Shown here: positions 9,091 through 17,808 of the stretch, one piece after another
Layout: each line of letters opens with the position of its first letter
How positions within the stretch are numbered: the first letter of the stretch is position 1
Assembly: GCF_014904695.1 (NCBI RefSeq)
Contig: NZ_JACXXN010000001.1
Coordinates: forward strand, 496,001-560,000
Source: Nostoc sp. MG11
GTDB taxonomy: Bacteria > Cyanobacteriota > Cyanobacteriia > Cyanobacteriales > Nostocaceae
Direction: 5' to 3'
DNA: 64,000 nucleotides
Translations under genes and position numbers: made by a program
Notes under the pieces: model-generated
What the model was told of the DNA's origin: nothing
Databases searched by the model: none
What the model saw: only the letters and a program-made list of their open reading frames with translations

Positions 9091-10062
9091 TTATGCTAGA
9101 CAGGCGAGGAAATCTTGTTTGAGTTGGTCTGCATCGAGGTTGCGACCGATGAAGACTAGTTCGTTTTTGCGGGTTTCGCTTGGTTTCCAGGGGCGATCGG
9201 GTCTACCATCGAATATCATGTGTACCCCTTGAAAGACAAATCGATTATCTTCCCCAGCGATATTTAAAATGCCTTTCATCCGAAAGATATCTGGGCCTTG
9301 AGTACGCAGTAACTCAGAAATCCAAGCGTTTAATTTTTCCCCATCAAGTTCACCTTTATCTACTAACGCCACAGAAAAAACGCTTTCATCATGTTGGTGG
9401 GCATCTTCGCCTAAGAAATTCGGATCAATTTCCAACGCGCGGTCTAAGTCAAAGGCTTTTACACCCAACAAAGCATCCATTTTTAGTTCAGAGTTGCGGG
9501 TACGGTAGATTTTAGCGATCGCATTCATCGCCCGAATCCGCTTTTCTAATTCATCTAACTCTTCTGGCGCTACTAAATCAGTTTTATTAAGTAAAATTAC
9601 ATCCGCAAACGCAATCTGCTCTTGTGCTTCGTCTGCATCCCAGTGCTGCCAAATGTGCTTGGCATCTACAACTGTCACCACCGCATCTAGAGACAGTTGG
9701 CTTTGCATATCTTCATCTACAAAGAATGTCTGAATCACTGGTGCAGGGTCAGCTATTCCAGTTGTTTCTATTACTAAATGGTCAAACTTATCGCGCCGCT
9801 TCATCAAATTGTTGATGATGCGAATTAAGTCGCCGCGAACTGTACAACAGATACAGCCGTTGTTCATCTCAAATATTTCTTCATCTGCATCGATAACCAG
9901 TTGATTATCAATACCCACTTCCCCAAATTCATTAACAATCACAGCAACTTTTTTGCCGTGTTCGTAGGTGAGGATGTGATTGAGTAGAGTCGTTTTACCT
10001 GCTCCCAAATAGCCAGTCAGAACAGTAACGGGAACTGAATGTGTGATTACGTCAGCCACCAT
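9091..10062 (-). CDS. COG0523/CobW-family GTPase, probable metallochaperone
   Basis: 323 residues. G1/Walker A is GYLGAGKTT near residue 17. The family's metal-binding CxCC motif is GCICCTVRGDL near residue 69. NKTDL (near 158) is the guanine-specificity motif. The CobW C-terminal domain covers about residues 225-320. Members use GTP to deliver zinc or other metals to client proteins. A perfect Fur/Zur-like palindrome 30 bases upstream suggests induction under metal (probably zinc) starvation, as for other COG0523 proteins. A cobalamin role is less likely because no cobaltochelatase genes are adjacent. Confidence 0.9.
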   Translation of the reverse strand: MVADVITHSVPVTVLTGYLGAGKTTLLNHILTYEHGKKVAVIVNEFGEVGIDNQLVIDADEEIFEMNNGCICCTVRGDLIRIINNLMKRRDKFDHLVIETTGIADPAPVIQTFFVDEDMQSQLSLDAVVTVVDAKHIWQHWDADEAQEQIAFADVILLNKTDLVAPEELDELEKRIRAMNAIAKIYRTRNSELKMDALLGVKAFDLDRALEIDPNFLGEDAHQHDESVFSVALVDKGELDGEKLNAWISELLRTQGPDIFRMKGILNIAGEDNRFVFQGVHMIFDGRPDRPWKPSETRKNELVFIGRNLDADQLKQDFLACLA

Positions 10063-10091
10063 ACTCTAAATGCCTCTTGTCTCACCTTATG

Positions 10092-10104
10092 GATAATCAT
10101 TATC
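10092..10104. promoter_or_regulatory. Fur/Zur-type operator upstream of the COG0523 gene
   Basis: GATAATCATTATC, a perfect 6-1-6 inverted repeat ending about 30 bases before the start codon. It is the same core as at 6930-6942. Zur boxes reported in Anabaena have this form, which makes zinc regulation the first hypothesis. Confidence 0.65.
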
Positions 10105-10195
10105 ACCCATGATAAGACTTTTTATATTTTTGTGCGAACTTAGCATTGATTTTGATTTTAGTAAAATAATTGCATAGTTTAAATGACAAATATTC

Positions 10196-10744
10196 TTACA
10201 AATCTCGGCAAAGTTCTTGCGGTAATTGTTTGACTATACGTTGAAAAGGAGCAAGATCGTTTAAGCCTTGCGCCAGAATCAGAGAGCCTTGAATTGCAAT
10301 GACAGCATCTTCGCCTCGCTGTCTTGCTAGCGATTTGTCTAATCCTGCCTCAATCAGTACGCTTGCAATCTCATCAATCCATGTGCGTAATAAAGTTTGT
10401 ACTTTGGTATGAAAGATATCTCGTGCCGAACCCATAAGCAATATGGCGAACAGGCATGGTTGTTGCCCACCTTCATATAGCTCACTGAACTGAGCACACA
10501 TTTTCTGCAATCGAGCCAGTGCATCTCCTTCACTGCGAAGCGCCTGTAAGATGTGTTGCTCCAAGTAACTTTCGAGAAAATTTAACACGGCATTCACCAT
10601 GTCGTCTTTACCACCAGGAAAGTGGTGATAAAGGCTCGCTTTTCCTAAGCCTGTCTGTTGAGAAATTTTAGATAGAGTCGCTCCATCGTAACCATGTTGC
10701 CGAAACAGATTTAGCAGGCATGGAATGTATGTGTCTTTTGGCAT
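10196..10744 (-). CDS. TetR-family transcriptional repressor
   Basis: About 182 residues from the ATG at 10744 (MPKDTYIPC); an in-frame TTG three codons upstream is less likely. The N-terminal helix-turn-helix has the TetR pattern (HGYDGATLSKISQQTGLGKASLYHHF). The C-terminal half is the variable ligand-binding and dimer domain. The gene is divergent from a detoxification cluster, and the gap holds a large inverted repeat overlapping a sigma-70-type promoter. It is therefore probably the local repressor of that cluster, and perhaps of itself. The inducer is unknown; an electrophile or xenobiotic is plausible from the target genes. Confidence 0.9.
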   Translation of the reverse strand: MPKDTYIPCLLNLFRQHGYDGATLSKISQQTGLGKASLYHHFPGGKDDMVNAVLNFLESYLEQHILQALRSEGDALARLQKMCAQFSELYEGGQQPCLFAILLMGSARDIFHTKVQTLLRTWIDEIASVLIEAGLDKSLARQRGEDAVIAIQGSLILAQGLNDLAPFQRIVKQLPQELCRDL

Positions 10745-10768
10745 GGAAAGCAATTTTAAGTTTACGTA

Positions 10769-10797
10769 TTGACTTCAGACCGTTCGTTCGGTACAGT
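10769..10797 (+). promoter_or_regulatory. Sigma-70-type promoter of the detoxification cluster
   Basis: TTGACT at 10769-10774 and TACAGT at 10792-10797 are separated by 17 bases, close to the consensus. The left operator half lies in the spacer. The start codon at 10854 is about 50 bases beyond the predicted transcription start. Confidence 0.65.
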
Positions 10798-10818
10798 AAA
10801 GCAAACCGAACGAACGGT
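10779..10818. promoter_or_regulatory. TetR operator, 14-base inverted repeat pair
   Basis: ACCGTTCGTTCGGT at 10779-10792 and its exact reverse complement ACCGAACGAACGGT at 10805-10818, separated by 12 bases. One copy sits in the promoter spacer up to the -10 and the other around the expected start site, an arrangement that suits repression. Each half is itself nearly palindromic, so there may be two operators rather than one. Confidence 0.75.
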
Positions 10819-10853
10819 ACAAATATTTTACTCAATTTCCAAAGGGAAAAGCT

Positions 10854-11711
10854 ATGGCGACCTATCACACGATTGCAGTTGATAACCTCAATATCTTCTA
10901 CCGCCAAGCAGGTTCAAAAGACCTTCCTACGATTATTCTGTTGCACGGTTTTCCCACTTCATCCCAGATGTACCGCGATCTGATGTATGAACTCTCAGAC
11001 AGATTCCACTTAATTGCACTTGACTATCCTAGTTTTGGTAATAGTGACTGTCCATCAGTTGAAGAGTTTGAATATAGCTTTGATCATCTCGCAGATGTAG
11101 TTGAACGATTTCTCCAGATATTGAGGTTAAATCGTTTCAGTTTCTATCTTCAAGATTACGGCGCACCGATTGGTTTTCGGATTGCTACCCGTCATCCAGA
11201 GTGGATTCAGGCGTTGATTGTCCAAAATGGAAACGCGTATGAGGAAGGACTGACTAATGCTTGGCAACCATTCCGAGATTTATGGGAGGAACGAACAAAA
11301 GCAACGGAAGCGGCAGTGCAGGAATTTCTGAAATACGATACCACAGTCTTTTTTTATACGGCAGGTAGCCGCGATCGCAGCAACATCAACCCCGATAACT
11401 GGAATCTCGACCAGTATTTTCTAAATCGCCCTGAAAATGCAGCCGCACAGCTTGAACTGTTCTACAACTACCGCAAAAATTTGGAACGCTATCCCGAATG
11501 GCATCAGTATTTTCGTCAGCATCAACCACCAACACTAGTTGTTTGGGGCAAAAACGATCCCTTCTTTGCTGTCGAAGGGGCCAATGCATTTACACGGGAT
11601 TTGAGAACCATTGAGGTGCATTTATTGGATACGGGACATTTTGCCCTTGATGAAGAGGGTGATGTTATTGCCAATCATATCCGCCGATTTCTTCCTGCTC
11701 ATACTGTTTGA
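10854..11711 (+). CDS. Alpha/beta hydrolase, haloalkane dehalogenase/epoxide hydrolase-like
   Basis: 285 residues covering a whole alpha/beta-hydrolase fold. The oxyanion region is LLHGFPTS. The nucleophile elbow is LQDYGAPIG, with Asp as nucleophile as in haloalkane dehalogenases and epoxide hydrolases rather than Ser. The Tyr after it replaces the halide-binding Trp of typical dehalogenases, so epoxide or another ester-like substrate is possible. The acid is probably the Asp of GKNDPFF and the base the His of DTGHFALDE. It is first in a cluster controlled by a divergent TetR gene, which supports a detoxification role. Confidence 0.85.
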   Translation: MATYHTIAVDNLNIFYRQAGSKDLPTIILLHGFPTSSQMYRDLMYELSDRFHLIALDYPSFGNSDCPSVEEFEYSFDHLADVVERFLQILRLNRFSFYLQDYGAPIGFRIATRHPEWIQALIVQNGNAYEEGLTNAWQPFRDLWEERTKATEAAVQEFLKYDTTVFFYTAGSRDRSNINPDNWNLDQYFLNRPENAAAQLELFYNYRKNLERYPEWHQYFRQHQPPTLVVWGKNDPFFAVEGANAFTRDLRTIEVHLLDTGHFALDEEGDVIANHIRRFLPAHTV

Positions 11712-11787
11712 GAAAATAAGGAATCAAGCGTAGAAAACATAAAAATCTAACATTAACATCGCTAAATAAAATCTAAAAAGAACCAGA

Positions 11788-12387
11788 ATGATTAAACTCT
11801 ACGGTCACGAATTGTCTGGCAACTGTCACAAAGTACGGCTCTTTCTATCACTTTTAAATCTTGAATATGAGTGGATTAAGGTCGATTTGATGAAGGGAGA
11901 ACATAAATCACCTGAGTTTTTATCGCTCAATTCCTTTGGTCAAGTTCCTGTACTAGTGGATGGCGATACAACTGTTGTAGACGCTCAAGCGATTTTGGTT
12001 TATTTGGCTCGTTGCTATGGCGGCGACCAGTGGCTTCCTTTAGATGCGGTGTCCCTCAGCCAGATTGTGCGCTGGTTGTCTACTACCGCAGGGGAAGTCC
12101 GTCAGGGCCCTGAATCTGCTCGTCTGTATTACTTGTTCAACGCCACGAGTATCAATATCGACCGAGCTAGCCAGAAAGCAGAATTCATTCTTACGCAACT
12201 TGATCAACATTTGAGCGATCGCCAATGGTTAGAGTTCGAGCGACCAACCATCGCAGACGTGGCGGTCTTCCCCTACGTTGCTCTGTCACCCGACGGGAAA
12301 ATTGCCCTTGACCCCTATCCTCACATCCAACAGTGGATTGCTCGAATCGAACAATTACCAGGTTACATCCCTATGGTAAAGCTCTAG
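11788..12387 (+). CDS. Glutathione S-transferase family protein
   Basis: 199 residues with the two-domain GST plan. The N-terminal thioredoxin-like domain (LYGHELSGNCHKVRLFL) is followed by FGQVPVLVDG, which contains the cis-Pro, and by VVDAQAILVYLA, which resembles the glutathione gamma-glutamyl site. An all-helical C-terminal domain follows (near RPTIADVAVFPYVA). It would conjugate or reduce electrophiles using glutathione in the cytoplasm. It lies 76 bases after the hydrolase and before a flavin-oxidase-like gene on the same strand, which fits xenobiotic detoxification. Confidence 0.88.
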   Translation: MIKLYGHELSGNCHKVRLFLSLLNLEYEWIKVDLMKGEHKSPEFLSLNSFGQVPVLVDGDTTVVDAQAILVYLARCYGGDQWLPLDAVSLSQIVRWLSTTAGEVRQGPESARLYYLFNATSINIDRASQKAEFILTQLDQHLSDRQWLEFERPTIADVAVFPYVALSPDGKIALDPYPHIQQWIARIEQLPGYIPMVKL

Positions 12388-12436
12388 AAAATGCTCTCTT
12401 GGCTCGACTCATATTATTATCTAATGTGATGAAGTT

Positions 12437-13021
12437 ATGCCACGTAAATTTACACAACTCGCCTTCACTCCTGCCGTCAAAGCAGCTCAAGAACAACGTG
12501 GTTCTCGACAGACCTACGCCCGATTTGAACAAAATGGCCCCGATAACGATACTATCACGCCCGAAATTGAAGAATTTATTGCTCAAATAGATGGTTTCTA
12601 CTTGGGAACTGTCAGTTCTAATGGCTATCCTTACATTCAGTTTCGCGGTGGACAATCTGGTTTTTTAAAAGCATTAGATGACAAGACCTTGGGGTTTGCT
12701 GACTATAAAGGAAATGTTCAGTATGTCTCTGTTGGCAATCTTTCAGAGAACGACAAAGCCTTCTTATTTTTAATGGATTATCGCCATCGCAAACGGCTGA
12801 AAATTTGGGGACGAGCTAGGTATGTAGAGAAAGATGACCAACTAATAGAACGCTTGAAGGTTCCCAACTATGAAGCGGAGATTGAACGAGTGATTCTGTT
12901 TCAAATTGAAGCCTGGAATTGGAACTGTCCGCAACACATCCCTATCCGCTATTCCGAACAGGAAGTTGCGGCATTGCAAGCCAGAATCACTGAATTAGAA
13001 AAACTTATCGCCGCTCAATGA
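12437..13021 (+). CDS. Pyridoxamine 5'-phosphate oxidase-family flavoprotein
   Basis: 194 residues with a split-barrel FMN-binding fold. Recognisable segments are FYLGTVSSNGYPYIQFRGG, LGFADYKGNVQYVSVGNL and RLKIWGRARYV. Members bind FMN or F420 and reduce or oxidise diverse small molecules; the exact substrate is not predictable. It probably belongs to the TetR-controlled cluster: the stop codon overlaps the start region of the following DJ-1-like frame. A role in reducing reactive compounds is an inference from context. Confidence 0.85.
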   Translation: MPRKFTQLAFTPAVKAAQEQRGSRQTYARFEQNGPDNDTITPEIEEFIAQIDGFYLGTVSSNGYPYIQFRGGQSGFLKALDDKTLGFADYKGNVQYVSVGNLSENDKAFLFLMDYRHRKRLKIWGRARYVEKDDQLIERLKVPNYEAEIERVILFQIEAWNWNCPQHIPIRYSEQEVAALQARITELEKLIAAQ

Positions 13022-13050
13022 TATCAACAATTCACACAAGAGATTACCTC

Positions 13051-13713
13051 ATGTCAACTCATCGCATTGCCGGGTTTCGCTTGGGCATTTACGTTTTCAA
13101 AGATGCTGAAGTCATTGATTTTGCATCTCCCTACGGAGTATTTTCCGTTGCTCGCCGTTTTGATCCAGAACTTGATGTGTTTCTGGTTGCAGAAAGTATG
13201 CGTCCTGTTCAAACTCAGGCAGGATTTACCGTTCTGCCAAACTATTCATTTAACGATAAGCCTGCAATGGATGCTTTCTTAATTCCGGGGGGATTTGGTA
13301 CACGCCAAGAACTACACAACCGCAATTTACACACATTCATTGATTCTTTGCTTGAATCATGCCTGTTAACAAGTGTGTGTACAGGTTCTTGGATTTACGG
13401 CAAGATGGGATTGCTGAATGGTTTAGCTGCTACTAATCGTAAAGAGCCAGATCGACTTGAAGCTTCTTCAATGGGTAAGATTCCTATTGATCGCCTAGCA
13501 GAAATCGCACCTGCGTGTCGGGTGAGTCGTGCGCGGGTAGTGGATGCGGGTCGGATTGTTACAGCAGGAGGTATCAGTTCGGGAATGGAGCTAGGATTTT
13601 ATCTGTTGCAACGAGCGGGATACGATGACCAATTTATTACTGAAGTTGCTCGCACGATGGAGTATCATCAAGCATATGCAATGTATAAGCAAGACGTTGA
13701 AGTGTCTGCTTAG
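13051..13713 (+). CDS. DJ-1/PfpI-family protein (isonitrile hydratase/AraC-like N-domain type)
   Basis: About 220 residues from the ATG at 13051; an upstream in-frame ATG at 13018 overlaps the previous gene. The glutamine-amidotransferase-like fold is seen in FLIPGGFGTR. The nucleophile elbow is SVCTGSWIYG, with Cys near residue 109. ITAGGISSGMELG-type residues near 180 are also typical. Such proteins include isonitrile hydratases, glyoxalase III and chaperone-like enzymes. No DNA-binding domain is attached. As the last gene of the TetR-controlled cluster it probably handles a reactive aldehyde or similar metabolite. Confidence 0.85.
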   Translation: MSTHRIAGFRLGIYVFKDAEVIDFASPYGVFSVARRFDPELDVFLVAESMRPVQTQAGFTVLPNYSFNDKPAMDAFLIPGGFGTRQELHNRNLHTFIDSLLESCLLTSVCTGSWIYGKMGLLNGLAATNRKEPDRLEASSMGKIPIDRLAEIAPACRVSRARVVDAGRIVTAGGISSGMELGFYLLQRAGYDDQFITEVARTMEYHQAYAMYKQDVEVSA

Positions 13714-13845
13714 TTTACAGCTACAAAAGCTTTCCCTTGCTAAATAACTCTTACGGCACGGCTGTAGAGTTTTATGCCCAGGAGGTTCTCAGTGATCTAA
13801 ATTTTGCTGATCAAGGATTTTGTCTCTTGGCGTGAAAATCCAATT

Positions 13846-14754
13846 TTATGCAGAGAATAAAAAATCTTGAACTGCTTCTAAAACCTCTGCTGGGTATTCT
13901 TCATGCATTCCCAAGGAACCAGGAATTACCACGCTCTTAACTCCTGGTAACGCTGCTAAAGCTTCCATTTCTGCTTGTGATTTGGGAGGGCTAGATTCTC
14001 CAATTACTATTATGAGTGGTACGGATAACGATCGCACAAGTGCCAGAAAATCAGATTGCTCGTGTACAGCATCTAGATTACCAGTCACAAAGGCAGCAGA
14101 AGCAAATCGTGCTCCTGGTTGTTGAGTTGTGTGCCATTTCTTTTCGATGAAGTTGGGTGTAAGTTTAGCCGCGTCGGTAAAGACGTGGCGGCGGTACATA
14201 AAACTTAAAAAAGATGGAGTGGTATTGAGTTTGTAGAGAGCTTGACCGAGAATAGGCGATCGCACTAATTCTTTTACCATACCAGCTATCTGCTGAGTTG
14301 CCCCCATTGTTGGCAAGGGGCCCCGCCAAGTGGGAGCTACCAACGCAATCCGCGAGAAAACAGCAGGCTCTCTCTGAGCTAGTTGCAACACGTAACCAGC
14401 AGCATGACCAGCAGCAACTACTGTAATAGCTGTATTAAACACAGATTTGACAAAATTTGCCAAAAATCGGTGATATAAAGTTGGGCTATAGTCTAAACTA
14501 GGTCGAGAAGATTCCCCAAAACCAGGCCAATCAACCGCTGTAACTTGAAAATGGGGAGCTAGTAACCTGGCAAGTTCACCCATTTCTAAACGTGTGGAAA
14601 CAGTGCTGAAAGCTGGGAGTAGCAATAGTGGTGAACCTTTGCCAAGAGTTTCATAAACAACGCGCAATTGCTGATTGTCCCAATTCCAGAGATATTCTTG
14701 AACTGCTCCACCAAAGCCAACAGCATCAGAAGTTGATAATAAGTTGGTAGACAT
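13846..14754 (-). CDS. Alpha/beta hydrolase
   Basis: About 302 residues from the ATG at 14754; an upstream ATG at 14787 adds eleven residues. The fold is recognisable from PLLLLPAFSTVS, VDWPGFGESSRP and a nucleophile-region segment VVAAGHAAGYVLQ. The expected G-x-S-x-G is replaced by GHAAG (Ala in place of Ser), so it may lack classic serine hydrolase activity. The C-terminal His may be that of LGMHEEYP. It sits directly downstream of sufE on the same strand, 55 bases away. The function is unknown. Confidence 0.75.
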   Translation of the reverse strand: MSTNLLSTSDAVGFGGAVQEYLWNWDNQQLRVVYETLGKGSPLLLLPAFSTVSTRLEMGELARLLAPHFQVTAVDWPGFGESSRPSLDYSPTLYHRFLANFVKSVFNTAITVVAAGHAAGYVLQLAQREPAVFSRIALVAPTWRGPLPTMGATQQIAGMVKELVRSPILGQALYKLNTTPSFLSFMYRRHVFTDAAKLTPNFIEKKWHTTQQPGARFASAAFVTGNLDAVHEQSDFLALVRSLSVPLIIVIGESSPPKSQAEMEALAALPGVKSVVIPGSLGMHEEYPAEVLEAVQDFLFSA

Positions 14755-14809
14755 CAGATTAAATTTTGTTATTTTATTAATGACCAATGACAGTATTAAC
14801 TAAATAAGC

Positions 14810-15250
14810 TTAGTTTGGCAGATCTAACTTACATTCCAAAGCTTTTTTTTGCATGGTTTTAAAAATGTTATAAAAACCATTAGCACGGGAAGGTGTTAGG
14901 CTAACATTTAAACCTGTTGCTTGAATAAAATCTGGAGTTAGTTGCACAATTTCGGTGGGAGTTAGTCCATCTAATCCTTCAACCAACAGCCCTACTAATC
15001 CTTTGGTTAACTGGGAATCAGAGTCGCCCTGAAACGCAACTTTGCCATCATTCAATGATGCTGTGACGTAAACTTGAGAAACGCAACCAGGAACTTTATT
15101 TTCAGGTAGTTTATCCGCTTCTGGAAACTCATTGAGCTTCTGAGCATACCAGATTAGCTGTTCGTAGCGTCGCTTGGGTTCGGAAGCGCGTTGAAAGCGC
15201 TGGACAATTTTAGCGAGTGCAGGTGGCAAAGAATCTAGAGTTGAGGACAT
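14810..15250 (-). CDS. sufE: SufE-family sulfur acceptor protein
   Basis: 146 residues, the normal SufE length. The catalytic Cys is in NKVPGCVSQVYV near residue 60, within the typical VPGC(V/Q) motif. SufE takes persulfide sulfur from the cysteine desulfurase SufS and stimulates Fe-S cluster assembly by SufBCD in the cytoplasm. No other suf gene is in the window, as is common in cyanobacteria where sufE is detached. It is probably co-transcribed with the hydrolase downstream. Confidence 0.9.
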   Translation of the reverse strand: MSSTLDSLPPALAKIVQRFQRASEPKRRYEQLIWYAQKLNEFPEADKLPENKVPGCVSQVYVTASLNDGKVAFQGDSDSQLTKGLVGLLVEGLDGLTPTEIVQLTPDFIQATGLNVSLTPSRANGFYNIFKTMQKKALECKLDLPN

Positions 15251-15869
15251 AACAGAAGCTACAATTAATCGGTATCACTTTGAGTGTAAATTATCTTGCT
15301 TAGCGATCGCGCTTACACTTCACTTTGGCATCTAAGTTAACCATAACAGCCGTTATTGACTATGAAATGTCAAATTTAGGTTATTAATGCGATCGCATTA
15401 ATATTAGTCATGTTTTTTAACTAGTCTAATCACAAAAACTTAATTCTGATCTTTCCTGAAGATTAGGCTGATTACTTAATTATGACTAGGCGAGACATCA
15501 GTACAGCGTAAATAAAGCACATATTCCTAATTAATTAAACTCTTGCAATATAACAATTACGAATTTAGCGTAGCGGTACTAGTTCTGCTTGTTCAGGTGT
15601 ACTACATCTTTATTTTAGCGCGTGCAAGTTTCCAACCTGCCTAATGGGAGGTTAGCCTTTCCTATTTTTGAGAAGTTTCTCAGAATGAGCGATCGCAAGC
15701 AAGACTTAATTAGCCCCTGGCGGCGAAAAAGCTACAGCAGGAGACTGATTGTATTAAGTAGTGAGAATAACTGTTAAATATTGATGCAAAATTAGGAGTT
15801 TTTGGTAATTTGCTTCGGAAAGTTTCAGATTATATTTTCAATCATTAATAAATTTCAGGAGCAAATCAG
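15251..15869. other. Intergenic region, sufE to psaK
   Basis: 619 bases between divergent genes with no supported gene. HIP1 sites occur (GCGATCGC near 15304 and 15389). It should carry the promoters of sufE and psaK, but I could not identify a convincing -35/-10 pair. Confidence 0.5.
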
Positions 15870-16130
15870 GTGTTAACTTCGACCTTACTAGCTGCTGCAA
15901 CTACACCCCTGTCATGGAGTCCTACAGTTGGGATAATCATGATTCTAGCGAATCTCGCTGCTATTGCCTTTGGCAAATCCACAATCAAGTATCCAGATGC
16001 AGAACCAGCTCTCCCCTTACCCAATCCACTTGGTCGGTTTGGTTTACCTACACTATTAGCAACTACCGCCTTTGGTCACATCTTAGGTACAGGCATTATC
16101 TTAGGGCTACATAACTTAGGAAGAATCTAG
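15870..16130 (+). CDS. psaK: Photosystem I reaction centre subunit PsaK
   Basis: 86 residues, the usual PsaK size, with two predicted membrane helices (about residues 17-35 and 58-80) joined by a loop rich in Pro. PsaK sits at the rim of PSI in the thylakoid membrane and stabilises peripheral antenna. The start is GTG at 15870, preceded by a CAGGAG ribosome site at 15856-15861. A strong intrinsic terminator follows at 16177-16207, so the gene is probably monocistronic. Cyanobacteria often carry several psaK copies, and which paralogue this is cannot be told here. Confidence 0.88.
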   Translation: MLTSTLLAAATTPLSWSPTVGIIMILANLAAIAFGKSTIKYPDAEPALPLPNPLGRFGLPTLLATTAFGHILGTGIILGLHNLGRI

Positions 16131-16176
16131 TTTTTAGCATCAACCTTTATTTGATGATTCTTTTGTCTCCAACTAT

Positions 16177-16207
16177 GAGCCAGACTAGTTTTCTGGCTCT
16201 TTTTTTA
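16177..16207 (+). terminator. Rho-independent terminator of psaK
   Basis: Stem GAGCCAG (16177-16183) pairs with CTGGCTC (16193-16199) across a nine-base loop, followed by a run of eight T. Confidence 0.85.
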
Positions 16208-16253
16208 CTAGAAATGCCAATCCAATATAGATTTAGATGTTTCAGGAGGTCTT

Positions 16254-16792
16254 ATGTCTCTAACTGTCAAAGACCTGGAGAAAATGCAGGCAGCTTATCC
16301 TGACTATCGCATGGAATTGGTTAACGGGAACGTAGTTGTCATGAGTCCATCAGGTTATGAGTCCGAAGAAGTCGGAACCGAGTTTGCAGCTTTGTTGAGG
16401 AATTGGGTTAGACCGCGCAAACTTGGACGTGTAGCTGGTTCCAGTGCTGGCTTCAGACTGCCTAACACAGATTTACGCGCTCCAATGTATCATTTATTCG
16501 GGCAGATAGACTCAAACGTTCCACGGAAGACTATGCAGAATTGGTTCCTGACTTAGTGGTAGAGGTCAAGTCTAAGACTGATTCCCTAGATAAACTTCGC
16601 CAGAAGATTCAGGAGTTTATTAGCCTAGGTACCAAAATCGGAATTTTGATTGACCCCAAAACTAGAACTATGGAAGTCTACCGTCCTGGCGAAAAAGGAG
16701 TATTACAGGATGGTGATGTGCTGACTCTCCAAGACTTACTCTCTGGCTGGGAAGTAGCAATTTCTGATGTGTGGTCACCAGTATTTGAGTAG
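16254..16792 (+). pseudogene. Uma2-family restriction-endonuclease-like gene, broken by a frameshift
   Basis: The first part, starting at 16254, encodes the N-terminal half (SLTVKDLEKMQAAYPDYRME to FRLPNTDLRAP). The rest continues in another frame as DVSFIRADRLKRSTEDYAEL and then VPDLVVEVKSKTD to the stop at 16792. Restoring one G after the codon for Pro (TCCA at 16481-16484, expected TCCAG) rejoins the two halves into a full protein of about 180 residues with the PD-(D/E)xK core (PDLVVEVKS). This is a single-base deletion or a sequencing error. Uma2 proteins are very numerous in Nostocales; their function is largely unknown. Confidence 0.8.
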
Positions 16793-16960
16793 TTCACCGT
16801 ACTCAGTAGAGTAAACTCTTGCTTTGGAGAGTGGAAAAACTGCACAATTAGCTGCACAACTAAGAGCAGTCGGAATTGAACCAGAGATTTGAAGAACTAG
16901 CCACTAGATCACCAAAGTCTCTACAATTCCCTTGTTGACTCAAAAAGTATTTCTCAATCT

Positions 16961-17797
16961 ATGACGAATCAAGCTCCTATCCCGGTTATTGTCAACGGTG
17001 CTGCTGGCAAAATGGGACGTGAAGTAGTAAAAGCGGTAGCGCAAGCACCTGACTTGAACCTAGTGGGTGCAATTGACCACAGTGTGGAACATCAAGATAA
17101 AGACGCTGGAGAATTGGCAGGTTTAAGCGAACCACTGGAAGTGCCGATTACCAATCAATTAGAACCGATGTTAGGGTATGTGGCTGGCGATAGACAGTCT
17201 CCGCCGGGGGTGATTGTAGACTTTACCCATCCTGATTCAGTGTATGACAATATTCGCAGTGCGATCGCCTACGGGATTCGTCCGGTTGTTGGCACGACAG
17301 GGTTAAGTCCCGAACAAATTCAAGATTTGGCAGACTTTGCCGATAAAGCTAGTACCGGATGCCTAATTATTCCTAACTTCTCTATTGGAATGGTGTTGTT
17401 GCAACAAGCAGCAGTTGCAGCCTCGCAATATTTTGACCATGTGGAAATTATCGAACTGCATCACAATCAAAAAGCAGATGCTCCCAGTGGTACAGCGATT
17501 CAAACAGCGCAGTTATTAGGAGAGTTGGGTAAAACTTTTAACCAGCCTCTTGTGGAAGAGACGGAGAAATTACCAGGAGCCAGAGGTAGTCAGGCAAACG
17601 AAGGCATTCGGATTCATAGCGTGCGCTTGCCAGGATTGGTTGCCCATCAGGAAGTAATTTTTGGCGCAGCCGGTCAGATTTATACTTTACGACATGACAC
17701 GAGCGATCGCGCTTGCTATATGCCAGGAGTGCTATTGGCAATTCGCAAAGTCTTGGCGCTAAAGTCGTTAGTATATGGATTAGAAAAGATCCTCTAA
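16961..17797 (+). CDS. dapB: 4-hydroxy-tetrahydrodipicolinate reductase
   Basis: 278 residues, the normal DapB length. NAD(P)-binding motif [11 protein letters not shown] is near residue 13. GTTGLSPEQ and the catalytic/substrate segment [15 protein letters not shown] (near residue 170) are diagnostic. The enzyme reduces 4-hydroxy-tetrahydrodipicolinate in lysine and diaminopimelate synthesis in the cytoplasm. It is followed 11 bases later by a membrane-protein gene with which it may be co-transcribed. Confidence 0.95.
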   Translation: MTNQAPIPVIVNGAAGKMGREVVKAVAQAPDLNLVGAIDHSVEHQDKDAGELAGLSEPLEVPITNQLEPMLGYVAGDRQSPPGVIVDFTHPDSVYDNIRSAIAYGIRPVVGTTGLSPEQIQDLADFADKASTGCLIIPNFSIGMVLLQQAAVAASQYFDHVEIIELHHNQKADAPSGTAIQTAQLLGELGKTFNQPLVEETEKLPGARGSQANEGIRIHSVRLPGLVAHQEVIFGAAGQIYTLRHDTSDRACYMPGVLLAIRKVLALKSLVYGLEKIL

Positions 17798-17808
17798 ACT
17801 TAGCACTA

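Noticed and set aside
9180-9515. Plus-strand frame over the COG0523 gene
   Set aside because: Antisense to a clear gene; no start signal or domain.
17713-17808. Upstream start of the membrane-protein gene
   Set aside because: Overlaps the end of dapB; the ATG at 17809 is better.
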